Part shown: positions 8,363 to 16,702 of the stretch, in pieces
How the letters are laid out: each line of letters opens with the position of its first letter
How positions within the stretch are numbered: position 1 is the stretch's first letter
NCBI GenBank assembly: GCA_018712125.1
Contig: DVHM01000103.1
Coordinates: 1-38,156 of the forward strand
Source of the DNA: Pullilachnospira_A gallistercoris
Lineage (GTDB): Bacteria; Bacillota; Clostridia; Lachnospirales; Lachnospiraceae
DNA length: 38,156 bases
Direction of reading: 5' to 3'
The notes under the pieces: model-generated
Seen by the model: only the letters and a program-made list of their open reading frames with translations
What the model was told of the DNA's origin: nothing
Database searches by the model: none
Program-made: the position numbers and the translations under genes

Positions 8363-8986
8363 TCAGTATCTCTCCTCGCTCCACTCCAGAATATTTCCCG
8401 TGTTGGCGTCGATCTCGAAATCGTACTCCCGCTGCTGGTAAATGATGTCTCCCTCGTACCGATAGTAACCGTCATCATAATCCAGTTTCATTCGAATATC
8501 ATTCGACGTCGCTCCGGGTACCCGGTCCAGGGCGATCTGCATCGCCTGCTCCGCGCTGATGGCCACAGAAGCTGTGGTTCCGTTTCCGTTCTGGGTCTGA
8601 TTCTGCGCTCCGCCGGTATTCTGGGATGTTCCGTCGTTCCCGGAACCGGCCGTATTCCCTGCGGTATTCCCGGAGTCGTTTCCCTGTCCTGTGATCGTCC
8701 CGGAAGTCCGCTCCGTCTCAGAACTTAAAATCGTGCCGTCCGATGCCTGAATCTCATAGTCGTAAGCTGTATTCTCCACATCGAAACGCACATCGTACAC
8801 TTTTCTCCCATCATCCCGATCCTCCGATACCTGAAGTCTCGTGGCATCCTCCTCGGCCACCCCGGCATCCTTCAGCGCCACCTCCAGCGCCTCGTCCCGT
8901 CCGATATCCGCTCCGCTTCCGCAGGCCGCGAAGGTTCCGATCATCAGTGCTGTCATTCCCGCCAATGCAATCCATCTCTTTTTCAT
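8363..8986 (-). CDS. PepSY-domain lipoprotein
   Basis: A 207-residue exported lipoprotein. The start is the ATG at 8986, with AGAGGAG seven bases upstream; an in-frame TTG two codons earlier is less likely. The signal peptide MKKRWIALAGMTALMIGTFAAC ends in a lipobox with Cys22. Two PepSY domains follow, roughly residues 25-90 (GRDEALEVALKDAGV) and 142-207 (SAEQAMQIALDRVPGA). They are joined by a Gly/Asn/Thr/Gln-rich linker of about 50 residues. PepSY domains are thought to modulate extracellular enzymes or sensor kinases. It lies 81 bases after a sensor kinase gene, with its own likely promoter, so it may be an output of, or an accessory to, that two-component system. The family is clear; the partner is inferred. 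Confidence 0.9.
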   Translation of the reverse strand: MKKRWIALAGMTALMIGTFAACGSGADIGRDEALEVALKDAGVAEEDATRLQVSEDRDDGRKVYDVRFDVENTAYDYEIQASDGTILSSETERTSGTITGQGNDSGNTAGNTAGSGNDGTSQNTGGAQNQTQNGNGTTASVAISAEQAMQIALDRVPGATSNDIRMKLDYDDGYYRYEGDIIYQQREYDFEIDANTGNILEWSEERY

Positions 8987-9031
8987 AATCAATCTCCTCT
9001 CTTTCCTGTCCTTATTTTCTGATCTGTTTAG

Positions 9032-9062
9032 AGTATATCCCGGAAAGATTAAAAAAAGATTA
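9032..9062 (-). promoter_or_regulatory. Regulator-type promoter of the PepSY gene
   Basis: On the minus strand TATACT (9037-9032) is a good -10, but the -35 position is poor. Two direct repeats TAATCTTT (9062-9055 and 9051-9044) lie 11 bases apart over the -35 area. Tandem sites about one helical turn apart are typical of OmpR/PhoP-type response regulators acting as activators, and such a regulator is encoded just upstream. The repeats are visible; the binding is inferred. Confidence 0.5.
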
Positions 9063-9067
9063 GAATT

Positions 9068-10507
9068 TCAAAAAACTTTTGGCAGCACAAACAGAAAGGC
9101 ACTCCCCTTTCCCGGCTCGCTCTGTGCCCGGATCTCACCGCCATGGGCCTCCACGATCCACCGTACCAGAGGCAGGCCCAGCCCGGAGTGATTTCCCTCG
9201 CTTCTGGCGCTGTCCGCCCGGTAAAACCGTTCCCAGATATGGGGCAGATCCTCCCGGGAAATCCCGATTCCGTCATCCTTTACCGAACCGACAATCCGGT
9301 CATCCTCCTCTCTCAGCGAGATCCACACATGCCCCTTTTCCTTTCCGTAAAAGACCGCATTGGAAATCAGATTGGAAATCATGCGGATGTAAAGTGTCTC
9401 GTCCACGAAAGCCCAAAGCTCTTCCGGTACCTCACAGACAATCTCCACCTTCCGCCCTTGCTCCTCTGCCAGAAATTCCTCCTGCACAGCAGCCAGACGG
9501 GTAAGCTCTCCGATATCCACCATCTCCCGCTGGAGCGCCTGCCGTCCCTGATCCGCCCGGGTAAGAAACAGCAGGTTTCCTATGGTATCGGAAATCTCCC
9601 GCGCCTTTTTTTCGATAATTCCCAGTTCCTGCCTCTGGCGCTCCGTCAGCGTCTCGTCCCGCAGGCATTCCCCGCACTGGGCAAGGATTACCGCCACCGG
9701 CGTTCGCAGTTCATGGGCCACGTCGGAGGTAAACCGTTTCTCCCGCTCAAATGCCTCCTCCATCTCCCCCAGCATGCCGTCGAAGGTTTCCGCCAGCTGC
9801 GTGATCTCATCCCGGCTCTCCTTTCTCCTGCCGGGAAATTTCCCCGTCGTCGTGTCGTTTCCGGCTTCCGGCGTCCCTTTCCTTCCGGCCTCCGGCGTCC
9901 CGACTCTCCGGGAGAGATCGCCGTCGGCCCGGATCTTCTGTACGGTCTCCGCAATCCGCCGAACCGGCAGCAGAGTCCTTCTGGTAAAGCGGTAACCGAT
10001 CAGCGCGGTAATCACGATCATCAGCGGAAACAGGATCAGGGCAAAGCGGACTGTCACCGCAAAGCCGGCCTCTGCCTCCGTGACGGAGGTAACGCCCCTG
10101 ACGTAGACAAGGTTCTCCCCGTCCAGCCGGAAGGACAGGTCGTAGACATACCACTCCTGCCGATTTTCCACATCCTGTATGATCCGCAGATTTCCATCGG
10201 ACAGTTCCGGGCTTTCGTGAAAACCATATGGAATTTTCCCGTAGAGAAAATACATATTTTCGTCGTAGAGAGACAGGTAGACATCTCCGCTGACCGAATA
10301 GAAATCAGAACCCACCCGGATTTCCCCGTCCCGCAGCCGAATATCCTCCGTGCTCTCCTGCACCCGGCGTTCCAGCCGGGTCTGGGTAGAAGACAGCACT
10401 TCCCGGGTACTCAGGGAAAAGAGCACCGCCAGAACAGCACAGGTTACCAGCACCATAAAAAAGGTATACAGCGCCGTCAGTTTTACCTTCAGCGATACGC
10501 CTCTCAT
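9068..10507 (-). CDS. Sensor histidine kinase
   Basis: A 479-residue membrane kinase. TM1 is about residues 9-31, an extracellular sensor about 32-150 follows, and TM2 is about 152-172, followed by HAMP. The DHp motif FTSDVAHELRTP carries the phospho-accepting His265. The ATPase part has the N box NLISNAVFYGK (Asn379/383), the G1 box DDGIGIS and the G2 box GLGLPLVRW. Between HAMP and DHp (about residues 203-231) is a basic, Pro/Gly-rich insert containing GTPEAG twice. Its ATG overlaps the end of the response regulator gene by four bases (ATGA), so the two are translationally coupled. The pair is OmpR/EnvZ-like in architecture. The signal sensed is unknown. The coupling to a GH2 gene suggests a sugar or envelope cue, and the adjacent PepSY lipoprotein could bind its sensor part. 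Confidence 0.95.
   Translation of the reverse strand: MRGVSLKVKLTALYTFFMVLVTCAVLAVLFSLSTREVLSSTQTRLERRVQESTEDIRLRDGEIRVGSDFYSVSGDVYLSLYDENMYFLYGKIPYGFHESPELSDGNLRIIQDVENRQEWYVYDLSFRLDGENLVYVRGVTSVTEAEAGFAVTVRFALILFPLMIVITALIGYRFTRRTLLPVRRIAETVQKIRADGDLSRRVGTPEAGRKGTPEAGNDTTTGKFPGRRKESRDEITQLAETFDGMLGEMEEAFEREKRFTSDVAHELRTPVAVILAQCGECLRDETLTERQRQELGIIEKKAREISDTIGNLLFLTRADQGRQALQREMVDIGELTRLAAVQEEFLAEEQGRKVEIVCEVPEELWAFVDETLYIRMISNLISNAVFYGKEKGHVWISLREEDDRIVGSVKDDGIGISREDLPHIWERFYRADSARSEGNHSGLGLPLVRWIVEAHGGEIRAQSEPGKGSAFLFVLPKVF
9859..9901 (-). repeat. 24-base tandem duplication inside the kinase gene
   Basis: On the plus strand two copies of TTCCGGC(T/C)TCCGGCGTCCC begin at 9859 and 9883, exactly 24 bases apart. 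This duplicates eight codons and gives GTPEAG twice in the linker between HAMP and the DHp domain. The frame is kept. Confidence 0.8.
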
Positions 10508-11178
10508 ATTTCCGCCCTCAGCACATAGCCGGCGCCCCGTACCGTGTGAATCAGCTTTCGCTCGTGCCCCTCGTCAATCTTTTTCCGAAGATAGCGGATA
10601 TACACGTCAATCACGTTGGAGCCGCCTGCGTAATCAAAATTCCACAAATGTTCCTCCAGCCGATCCCGGGAGAGCACAATCCCCTCATTCTGGGCCATAT
10701 AGCGAAGCAGGGCAAATTCTTTTCCCGACAGGCGGATCTCCTGCCCGCCCCGAAACACCTGGTGGGTGTCCATATGAATCTCCAGATCATCCACCCTACA
10801 GACGCTGTCGGAGGCCTCCCGGGGCTTTCGCAGCAGCACCCGGATGCGGGCCAGAAGCTCTTCAAAGGCAAAGGGCTTGACCAGATAGTCGTTGGCTCCC
10901 GCGTCCAGACCCGTTACCCGGTCCTCGATGCTGTCCCGGGCAGTCAGAAGCAGAACCGGCGTGCTCATCCCCTTCGCCCGCATCTTTTTCAAGACGGCAA
11001 GCCCGTCCATGACCGGCATCATGATGTCCAGCACCACCGCGTCATACTCGGCGCTCTCCAGATACGACATTGCCTCCCCGCCGTCAAAGCAGGCGTCCAC
11101 ACTGTAGTGCTCCGCCGTCAGCCGGGAAACGATCAGCCGGTTCAGATTCTTTTCATCCTCCGCAGCCAGAATCCTCAT
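10504..11178 (-). CDS. OmpR-family response regulator
   Basis: A 224-residue response regulator. The receiver has the acidic pair Glu7/Asp8 (AAEDEKN), phospho-acceptor Asp51 in VVLDIMMPVMDG, Thr79 and Lys101 in LVKPF. All canonical positions are present. The C-terminal winged helix (about residues 125-224) ends with NVIDVYIRYLRKKIDE and IHTVRGAGYVLR, typical of OmpR/PhoB. The ATG overlaps the stop codon of the GH2 gene by four bases (ATGA), and its ribosome site GGAGG lies within the GH2 coding end, so its synthesis depends on the GH2 message. It overlaps the kinase start by four bases downstream. Possible targets are the PepSY promoter, which carries tandem TAATCTTT repeats, and perhaps its own operon. 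Confidence 0.96.
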   Translation of the reverse strand: MRILAAEDEKNLNRLIVSRLTAEHYSVDACFDGGEAMSYLESAEYDAVVLDIMMPVMDGLAVLKKMRAKGMSTPVLLLTARDSIEDRVTGLDAGANDYLVKPFAFEELLARIRVLLRKPREASDSVCRVDDLEIHMDTHQVFRGGQEIRLSGKEFALLRYMAQNEGIVLSRDRLEEHLWNFDYAGGSNVIDVYIRYLRKKIDEGHERKLIHTVRGAGYVLRAEI

Positions 11179-13004
11179 AAAGTATCCTCCACCTTTCGGA
11201 AGGTCCGGTCATAGGTAAACAGGCCGTTCATCTCTCCCTCCACATCGGTCAGCTGTGTGTAGATGACGGCGCTGCCGCCATGGTCGCGGATCTTTGGAAC
11301 CTCCTGATCCATAAAGGTCCGGTAAGCTATTCGGTATTCCTCCAGGGAACCGGAGCGGGTGTAGCCGAATTCCTCCTTCTTCCACTCGTGACCGGGGACC
11401 GTGTAGGTAAAACCGCCACACTCAGAGATGGCCCAGGCGCGGCCGTCTGCTTTTTCGCCTCCCGTCCCTCTGTCGCCTGTTCCGTCCCCCTTCTTACCGC
11501 ATGCGCAGTTCTCATCCCTGCTGTCGGCCTCCGGCGGCAGAGCAAGGGTTGGCGCGTAAGTGTGATAGGAGCGGATATCTCCGTTCCCCTGATCGATCCA
11601 GCCGCTGTTGGCGTCAACAGGCCGCGTCGGATCCAGCGCGCGGATAACCTCTGTCAGCCTTGTGGAGTCAAACTGTCCCCAGGACTCGTTGAACAGCACC
11701 CAGACACAGATGCAGGGGAATCCCTTCAGGGCTTCGATCATCTCCCGCAGTTCCCGCTCAAAATTTTCCCGGTCCGCCGCGTCCCGGACAATCAGCCGGT
11801 AGCTCTCCTCCTCATCGTCCCGCGTGCCCAGGTCCAGAGCCATATTTTTCCCCAGCTCCATCATCTGCTCCAGGCTTGCCAGCGGTTTCCCTCCGCTGAC
11901 CATGTCCTGCCACACCAGAATGCCAAGCCGGTCGCACAGATAGTACCACCGGGCCGGCTCCACCTTGACATGTTTGCGGAGCATGTGAAATCCCAGCTCT
12001 TTTACCGCCCGAAGTTCCTCCTCCATCGCCTCCTCGGAGGGAGGTGTGTAGAGGCCGTCCGGCCAGTAGCCCTGATCCAGAAGCCCGATCTGAAAATAAA
12101 GTTCCCCGTTCAGCGTGATCCGGGGCGCCTCGTCCCCGTCCTGCGAAATGCCGACGGTTCGCATGGCAAAATAACAGATCACGCAGTCCTCGTTATCCTC
12201 TTCCCCGGTAAAATATGCTCTGAGCGTGTAGAGATAGGGGGTCTCCGGCGTCCAGGGGTGCATCTGCGGAATATGGCAGAACACATTTTCCATGGAAAGG
12301 CACTCCTGGCAGAGCAGCACCTCCCCCTCCTCGTCGCAGATTTCCACGCTGACCGGTACATGGGTGTCGTCGCTGACCTTTACCTGAAGATCAATCCCCT
12401 CGTTCTTCAGATCCGGAATGATCTCTACTCCGGTAATGTAGCGCGCGGGCACCGGCTCCATCCAGACCGTCTGCCAGATGCCGGAGACTGCCGTGTAAAA
12501 GATGACCTGCGGATCCAGAGACTGTTTTCCTCTGGGTTGCCCCTTGGCATCGGTGGGATCCGTCACCGCTACCACCAGTTCATTGTCGCCCGGCTGCAGC
12601 GTGTCGGTTATATCCGCCGAAAAAGGCGTGTAGCCGCCGCAATGCTCTGTCACTTTTGTGCCGTTTACAAACACCCGGGCCTGCCAGTCCACGGCGCCGA
12701 AATGCAGAAGGATCCGGCTGCCCTCCCACTCCTGCGGAAGCGAAAAAGTTCTGCGGTACCACAGTTTTTCCTCCGGCTGAAGGGGGCGTTCTACCCCGGA
12801 CAGAACCGACTCGATGCAGAAGGGCACCCGGATTTTTCCCTCCGCTTCGGGCATTGTCTCCGTCTCCCGGCCGCTGACCGCGTAGTCCCACATACCGTTT
12901 AGACACTGCCAGTCCTCTCTCTGCATCTGCGGCCTCGGGTACTCCTGCCAGGCCGGCGCCTCATCCCTGTACACGTTCTCTCCCCATCTGGTCATCTCTG
13001 CCAT
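11175..13004 (-). CDS. GH2 glycoside hydrolase
   Basis: A 609-residue family 2 glycosidase. It has a jelly-roll sugar-binding domain (residues about 30-185, LNGMWDYAV and VNGTKVTEHCGGYTPF), an Ig-like domain (about 190-290) and a TIM barrel (from about 295) with GFHMLRKHVKVEP. The catalytic acid/base is Glu440 in VLFNESWGQFD and the nucleophile is probably Glu528 in WAISECGG. A low-complexity insert of about 33 residues rich in Gly, Asp and Lys (about 490-523) precedes the nucleophile strand. The start at 13004 is preferred to an upstream in-frame one because of the AAAGGAG nearby. There is no signal peptide, so it is cytoplasmic. Substrate (beta-galactoside, glucuronide or mannoside) cannot be told from motifs alone. 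It is the first gene of an operon with a two-component system. Confidence 0.92.
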   Translation of the reverse strand: MAEMTRWGENVYRDEAPAWQEYPRPQMQREDWQCLNGMWDYAVSGRETETMPEAEGKIRVPFCIESVLSGVERPLQPEEKLWYRRTFSLPQEWEGSRILLHFGAVDWQARVFVNGTKVTEHCGGYTPFSADITDTLQPGDNELVVAVTDPTDAKGQPRGKQSLDPQVIFYTAVSGIWQTVWMEPVPARYITGVEIIPDLKNEGIDLQVKVSDDTHVPVSVEICDEEGEVLLCQECLSMENVFCHIPQMHPWTPETPYLYTLRAYFTGEEDNEDCVICYFAMRTVGISQDGDEAPRITLNGELYFQIGLLDQGYWPDGLYTPPSEEAMEEELRAVKELGFHMLRKHVKVEPARWYYLCDRLGILVWQDMVSGGKPLASLEQMMELGKNMALDLGTRDDEEESYRLIVRDAADRENFERELREMIEALKGFPCICVWVLFNESWGQFDSTRLTEVIRALDPTRPVDANSGWIDQGNGDIRSYHTYAPTLALPPEADSRDENCACGKKGDGTGDRGTGGEKADGRAWAISECGGFTYTVPGHEWKKEEFGYTRSGSLEEYRIAYRTFMDQEVPKIRDHGGSAVIYTQLTDVEGEMNGLFTYDRTFRKVEDTL

Positions 13005-13039
13005 CTTCCATCCTCTCCTTTCTGTCTGTTCCACCGCAG

Positions 13040-13073
13040 CGCGATCCATACGGATCGCGTGTGTCCCCGTCAA
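13040..13073 (-). promoter_or_regulatory. GH2 operon promoter with operator palindrome
   Basis: On the minus strand TTGACG (13073-13068), a 17-base spacer and TATGGA (13050-13045) make a usable but weak promoter. A near-perfect 20-base inverted repeat CGCGATCC-ATAC-GGATCGCG (13040-13059 on the plus strand) covers the -10 box. This is a classic repressor operator position. The repressor gene is not adjacent. Confidence 0.55.
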
Positions 13074-13096
13074 TGGAGACTACACTCCTCCAGGAT

Positions 13097-13136
13097 AACA
13101 AACAGCCCGGCGAAAGGGTCCCCACCCCGCCGCCGG
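13097..13136 (-). terminator. Probable terminator after purD
   Basis: Reading the minus strand after the purD stop, CCGGCG and CGCCGG (13136-13131 and 13112-13107) can pair around an inner GGGT/ACCC stem, and the hairpin is followed by a T-rich tail (TGTTTGTT). The loop is long, so efficiency is uncertain. Confidence 0.55.
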
Positions 13137-13161
13137 ACATGCTGCTTTGCTTTTTCTGTTT

Positions 13162-14433
13162 TTACGCCTCGTCGATCGCCTTTCCGATGTCATGACGCAT
13201 GTACTTGTTCTTGAACTGAATCCACTCAGTGGCCGCGTAAGCCTTGGCCCGGGCGTCCTTCAGATCCTTACCCTTGGCGGTAATGCCGAGCACACGCCCG
13301 CCGTTGGTAACGATCTTACCCTCCGCATTCCGGGCGGTTCCCGCGTGGAAGCAGAAATAGTTCTCGTTGTCAAATTTGTCAAATCCGGTAATCTCAAAGC
13401 CCTTCTCGTAGGAGACCGGATATCCCTCGGAAGCCAGCACCACGCAGACAGCCGCGTTGTCCTCGAACTCCAGCTTGATCTGATCCAGCGTGCCGTCCAC
13501 ACAGGCTTCCATCACATCGATGATATCATTTTTCATTCTGGGCAGCACCACCTGGGCCTCGGGATCGCCGAATCTGGCATTGTACTCCAGCACCTTCGGT
13601 CCGTCCTCCGTCAGCATCAGACCGAAGAAAATCACACCCTTGAACTCTCTGCCCTCCGCCGCCATGGCGTCCACCGTCGCCTGGTAGATGTGCTCCTTGC
13701 AGAAAGCGTCCACCTCCGGGGTGTAGAAGGGGCTGGGCGAGAAAGTTCCCATGCCGCCGGTATTCAGACCCTGATCGCCGTCCTTTGCCCGCTTGTGGTC
13801 CTGGGCGCTGCTCATGATCTGAATCGTCTTGCCGTCCACAAAGGTCAGCACCGACACTTCCCGTCCGGTCATGAATTCCTCGATGACCATGGTGTTGCCG
13901 GCGTCGCCGAACTTCTTGTCCTCCATGATGGTCTTGACGCCCTCGACAGCCTCCTCTTTCGTATTGCAGATCAGCACGCCCTTGCCCAGCGCCAGGCCGT
14001 CCGCCTTCAGCACGATGGGCATCTTCGCTGTCTCCAGATACTCCAGCGCCTTCTTCGGATCGTCAAAATTCTCATAGGCCGCCGTCGGAATATGGTATTT
14101 TTTCATCAGATCCTTGGAAAATGCCTTGCTTCCCTCCAGGATCGCGGCGTTTTTCCTGGGACCGAACACCTTCAGTCCCGCCGCCTCGAAGGCGTCCACG
14201 ATGCCGCCCACCAGAGGATCGTCCATACCGATGATGGTAAAATCAATCTCCTTCTCCTTGGCGAAATCCACCAGTTTGTCAAATTCCATCGCGCCGATGG
14301 GAACACACTCGGCGATCTCCCCGATACCCGCGTTTCCGGGAGCGCAGTAGATTTTGTCCACTCTGCTGCTCTTTGCCACGGACATGCAGATCGCATGCTC
14401 TCTTCCGCCGCTTCCCACTACCAGAACTTTCAT
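13162..14433 (-). CDS. purD: Phosphoribosylamine-glycine ligase
   Basis: A 423-residue GAR synthetase of the ATP-grasp superfamily. It joins phosphoribosylamine and glycine using ATP, the second step of purine synthesis. Visible landmarks are the N-terminal MKVLVVGSGGREHA and the ATP-grasp core with KADGLALGKGV and FMTGREVSVL. The family signature QDHKRAKDGDQGLNTGGMG and the metal site LEYNARFGDPEAQ are also present. Length is normal for the family. It lies 18 bases after purN in a purE-purM-purN-purD run and is the last gene before a likely terminator. It acts in the cytoplasm. Confidence 0.99.
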   Translation of the reverse strand: MKVLVVGSGGREHAICMSVAKSSRVDKIYCAPGNAGIGEIAECVPIGAMEFDKLVDFAKEKEIDFTIIGMDDPLVGGIVDAFEAAGLKVFGPRKNAAILEGSKAFSKDLMKKYHIPTAAYENFDDPKKALEYLETAKMPIVLKADGLALGKGVLICNTKEEAVEGVKTIMEDKKFGDAGNTMVIEEFMTGREVSVLTFVDGKTIQIMSSAQDHKRAKDGDQGLNTGGMGTFSPSPFYTPEVDAFCKEHIYQATVDAMAAEGREFKGVIFFGLMLTEDGPKVLEYNARFGDPEAQVVLPRMKNDIIDVMEACVDGTLDQIKLEFEDNAAVCVVLASEGYPVSYEKGFEITGFDKFDNENYFCFHAGTARNAEGKIVTNGGRVLGITAKGKDLKDARAKAYAATEWIQFKNKYMRHDIGKAIDEA

Positions 14434-14451
14434 AATTTACCTCCTGTCTTT

Positions 14452-15084
14452 TCAATCCTCGCCTTCGATCATGACCCGGTTATCCACAACGGACACTCTT
14501 CCCTCCGCGATCAGGTCAATGGCCCGGGGCAGAATCTTCCACTCCGCCTCCTCCATCACTCTGCGCTGCAGTGTCTTTGGCGTGTCGTCCTGACGCACGC
14601 TGACCGCTTTCTGGAGAATAATCGGGCCGGTATCGGTCCCCTCGTCCACAAAATGCACGGTAGCCCCGGTAACCTTCACGCCCCGGGCCAGCACGCCCTC
14701 ATGCACCTTCAGACCGTAATATCCCTTCCCGCAGAAAGAGGGAATCAGGGACGGGTGGATATTGATGATCCGGTTGCGGTATTTCGCGATCATGATCTCG
14801 GGAATGACCACCAGAAATCCCGCCAGCACCACAAGATCCACCTGATAGCTGTCCACCTTATCCACCAGCGCCCGGTTGAAGGCCTCCCTGTCCTCATAGT
14901 CCTTCGGAGAGATACACACCGCCTCAATCCCGTGATTTTTTGCCCGCTCCAAAGCGTAGGCTCCGGCATTGTTGCTGATGACAGCGGCAATCTCGGTATT
15001 TCTGATTTTTCCGGCGTCCATGGCATCCATAATCGCCTGAAGATTTGTTCCTCCTCCGGAGACAAGAACCGCGATCCTTAACAT
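14452..15084 (-). CDS. purN: Phosphoribosylglycinamide formyltransferase
   Basis: A 210-residue folate-dependent GAR transformylase, the third step of purine synthesis. It begins RIAVLVSGGGTNLQAIMDA, with the conserved SGGGTNLQ loop, and has the catalytic region RIINIHPSLIPSFCGKGYYG (Asn-His-Pro-Ser). The signature GVKVTGATVHFVDEGTDTGPI, here quoted in part, follows with the catalytic Asp. Its start overlaps the end of purM by seven bases, so translation is coupled. Length is normal. Confidence 0.98.
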   Translation of the reverse strand: MLRIAVLVSGGGTNLQAIMDAMDAGKIRNTEIAAVISNNAGAYALERAKNHGIEAVCISPKDYEDREAFNRALVDKVDSYQVDLVVLAGFLVVIPEIMIAKYRNRIINIHPSLIPSFCGKGYYGLKVHEGVLARGVKVTGATVHFVDEGTDTGPIILQKAVSVRQDDTPKTLQRRVMEEAEWKILPRAIDLIAEGRVSVVDNRVMIEGED

Positions 15085-16103
15085 AATGTCACTCCCTTTT
15101 CTCCGTTCTCCACATGTCCTACCACGTAGGGAGTATCTCCCGCTGCCCGGATGGCTTCCATGGTCTTATCCACATCCGCGGGATCCACCGCCAGCACCAT
15201 GCCAAGGCCCATATTGTAGGTATTGTACATCATATGCTCATCCACGTCGCCTTCCCTGGCCATCATCGCAAAGATCGCGGGAACCTCATAAGAATGTTTC
15301 TCAATGACCGCATGCTTTCCGTCAGGCAGCATTCTCGGAATATTCTCGTAGAATCCGCCTCCGGTAATGTGGCTGCAGGCCTTGATCCGCACACCCGCAT
15401 CCTTGACGGATTTCAACGCCTTCACGTAAATTCTTGTGGGGGCTAGAAGGGCCTCGCCCAGCGTTGTGCCCAGTTCCTCATGATAGGTGTTCAGCGTCTC
15501 CTTATCCATGGTAAAGATCTTGCGCACCAGGGAGAATCCGTTGGAGTGCACGCCGGTGGAAGCCATGCCGATGAGCACGTCCCCATCCTTCAGGTCGTCG
15601 CCCGTGATGATGTCCTTCTTGTCCACCACACCCACCGCGAAACCGGCCAGATCGTACTCTTCCTCAGGCATCAGCCCCGGATGCTCCGCTGTCTCGCCTC
15701 CGATCAAAGCTGCGCCCGCCTGGCGGCATCCCTCAGCCACACCGCTGACAATCGTCGCGATCTTCTCGGGATAATTCTTGCCGCAGGCTATGTAATCCAG
15801 GAAAAACAGCGGCTCGCCGCCGGCGCAGGCCACGTCGTTGACGCACATGGCAACGCAGTCGATGCCGATGGTGTCATGCTTGTCCAGAAGAAACGCCAGC
15901 TTGATTTTGGTGCCCACGCCATCCGTTCCGGACAGAAGCACCGGCTCGTCCATCTGTTTGATGGCGGATAGATCAAAAGCACCGGAAAAGCCGCCCAAAC
16001 CTCCCAGCACCTCCGGGCGCATGGTGCGCTTCACATACTGCTTCATCAACTCCACAGACTTGTAGCCCGCTTCGATATCCACTCCCGCATTCTTGTAATC
16101 CAT
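15078..16103 (-). CDS. purM: Phosphoribosylformylglycinamidine cyclo-ligase
   Basis: A 341-residue AIR synthetase, the fifth step of purine synthesis, using ATP to close the imidazole ring. It has DYKNAGVDIEAG, the signature LLSGTDGVGTKIKLAF near residue 60 and the conserved VNDVACAGGEPLFFLDY. Further on are ALIGGETAEHPG and the C-terminal HITGGGFYENIPRML. The ATG at 16103 has AGGAGG six bases upstream; an in-frame TTG two codons earlier would be too close to that site. It sits between purE (30 bases upstream) and purN (overlapping). Confidence 0.99.
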   Translation of the reverse strand: MDYKNAGVDIEAGYKSVELMKQYVKRTMRPEVLGGLGGFSGAFDLSAIKQMDEPVLLSGTDGVGTKIKLAFLLDKHDTIGIDCVAMCVNDVACAGGEPLFFLDYIACGKNYPEKIATIVSGVAEGCRQAGAALIGGETAEHPGLMPEEEYDLAGFAVGVVDKKDIITGDDLKDGDVLIGMASTGVHSNGFSLVRKIFTMDKETLNTYHEELGTTLGEALLAPTRIYVKALKSVKDAGVRIKACSHITGGGFYENIPRMLPDGKHAVIEKHSYEVPAIFAMMAREGDVDEHMMYNTYNMGLGMVLAVDPADVDKTMEAIRAAGDTPYVVGHVENGEKGVTLC

Positions 16104-16133
16104 TCTCAACCTCCTGCTATGTTATCTTTTAAT

Positions 16134-16634
16134 TTAGTAGTTCTTCCAGCCCACTTCCTGGAGTTTGGCATCCTTCTGCTCCACCTGCTCCTTCAACTCC
16201 CTGCTGTAATCCTTCAGGCGCTCCAGCAGTGCAGCATCTGATGTAGCCAGAATTTTTGCTGCAAGAATTCCTGCATTCTGTCCGCCGTTGATGGCAACCG
16301 TAGCCACCGGAATACCGCTGGGCATCTGCACGATGGAGTACAGGGAATCCACCCCGCCGAGATCCGACGTCTTCATGGGGATACCGATTACCGGCATCGG
16401 GAAAATCGCCGCGCACATTCCCGGGAGATGCGCCGCCTTGCCGGCCCCCGCGATAATTACCTTAAAGCCCTTCTCCTCCGCGCTCTTCGCGTACTCAAAG
16501 AACACATCCGGCTCCCGGTGCGCGGAGATGATCTTCATCTCATAGTCGATCCCCAGCTTATCCAGGATCTCCGCCGCCTTTGCCATAACCGGCATATCGG
16601 AATCACTGCCCATTACAATACCTACTTTTGCCAT
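16134..16634 (-). CDS. purE: N5-CAIR mutase (class I PurE)
   Basis: A 166-residue class I PurE that moves the carboxyl group of N5-CAIR to give CAIR. Clear markers are KVGIVMGSDSDMPVM, the active-site ISAHREPD and IAGAGKAAHLPGM. GIPMKTSDLGGVDSLYSIVQ and AINGGQNAGILAAKIL complete the fold. No purK is visible in the window. It may start its own transcript: TTGCAA and TACATA lie upstream with an 18-base spacer, a weak match. Read-through from the EFR1 gene 68 bases upstream is also possible. A GGAG ribosome site precedes the ATG. Confidence 0.98.
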   Translation of the reverse strand: MAKVGIVMGSDSDMPVMAKAAEILDKLGIDYEMKIISAHREPDVFFEYAKSAEEKGFKVIIAGAGKAAHLPGMCAAIFPMPVIGIPMKTSDLGGVDSLYSIVQMPSGIPVATVAINGGQNAGILAAKILATSDAALLERLKDYSRELKEQVEQKDAKLQEVGWKNY

Positions 16635-16702
16635 ATTCTTTTTCTCCTTTTCTTATATGTATTGAAATTGATGTGTAACTTGCAAATCAACGAGTCGGCA
16701 TC

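Noticed and set aside
16635..16702. Purine riboswitch before purE
   Set aside because: The gap is only 68 bases and lacks the conserved three-way junction elements.
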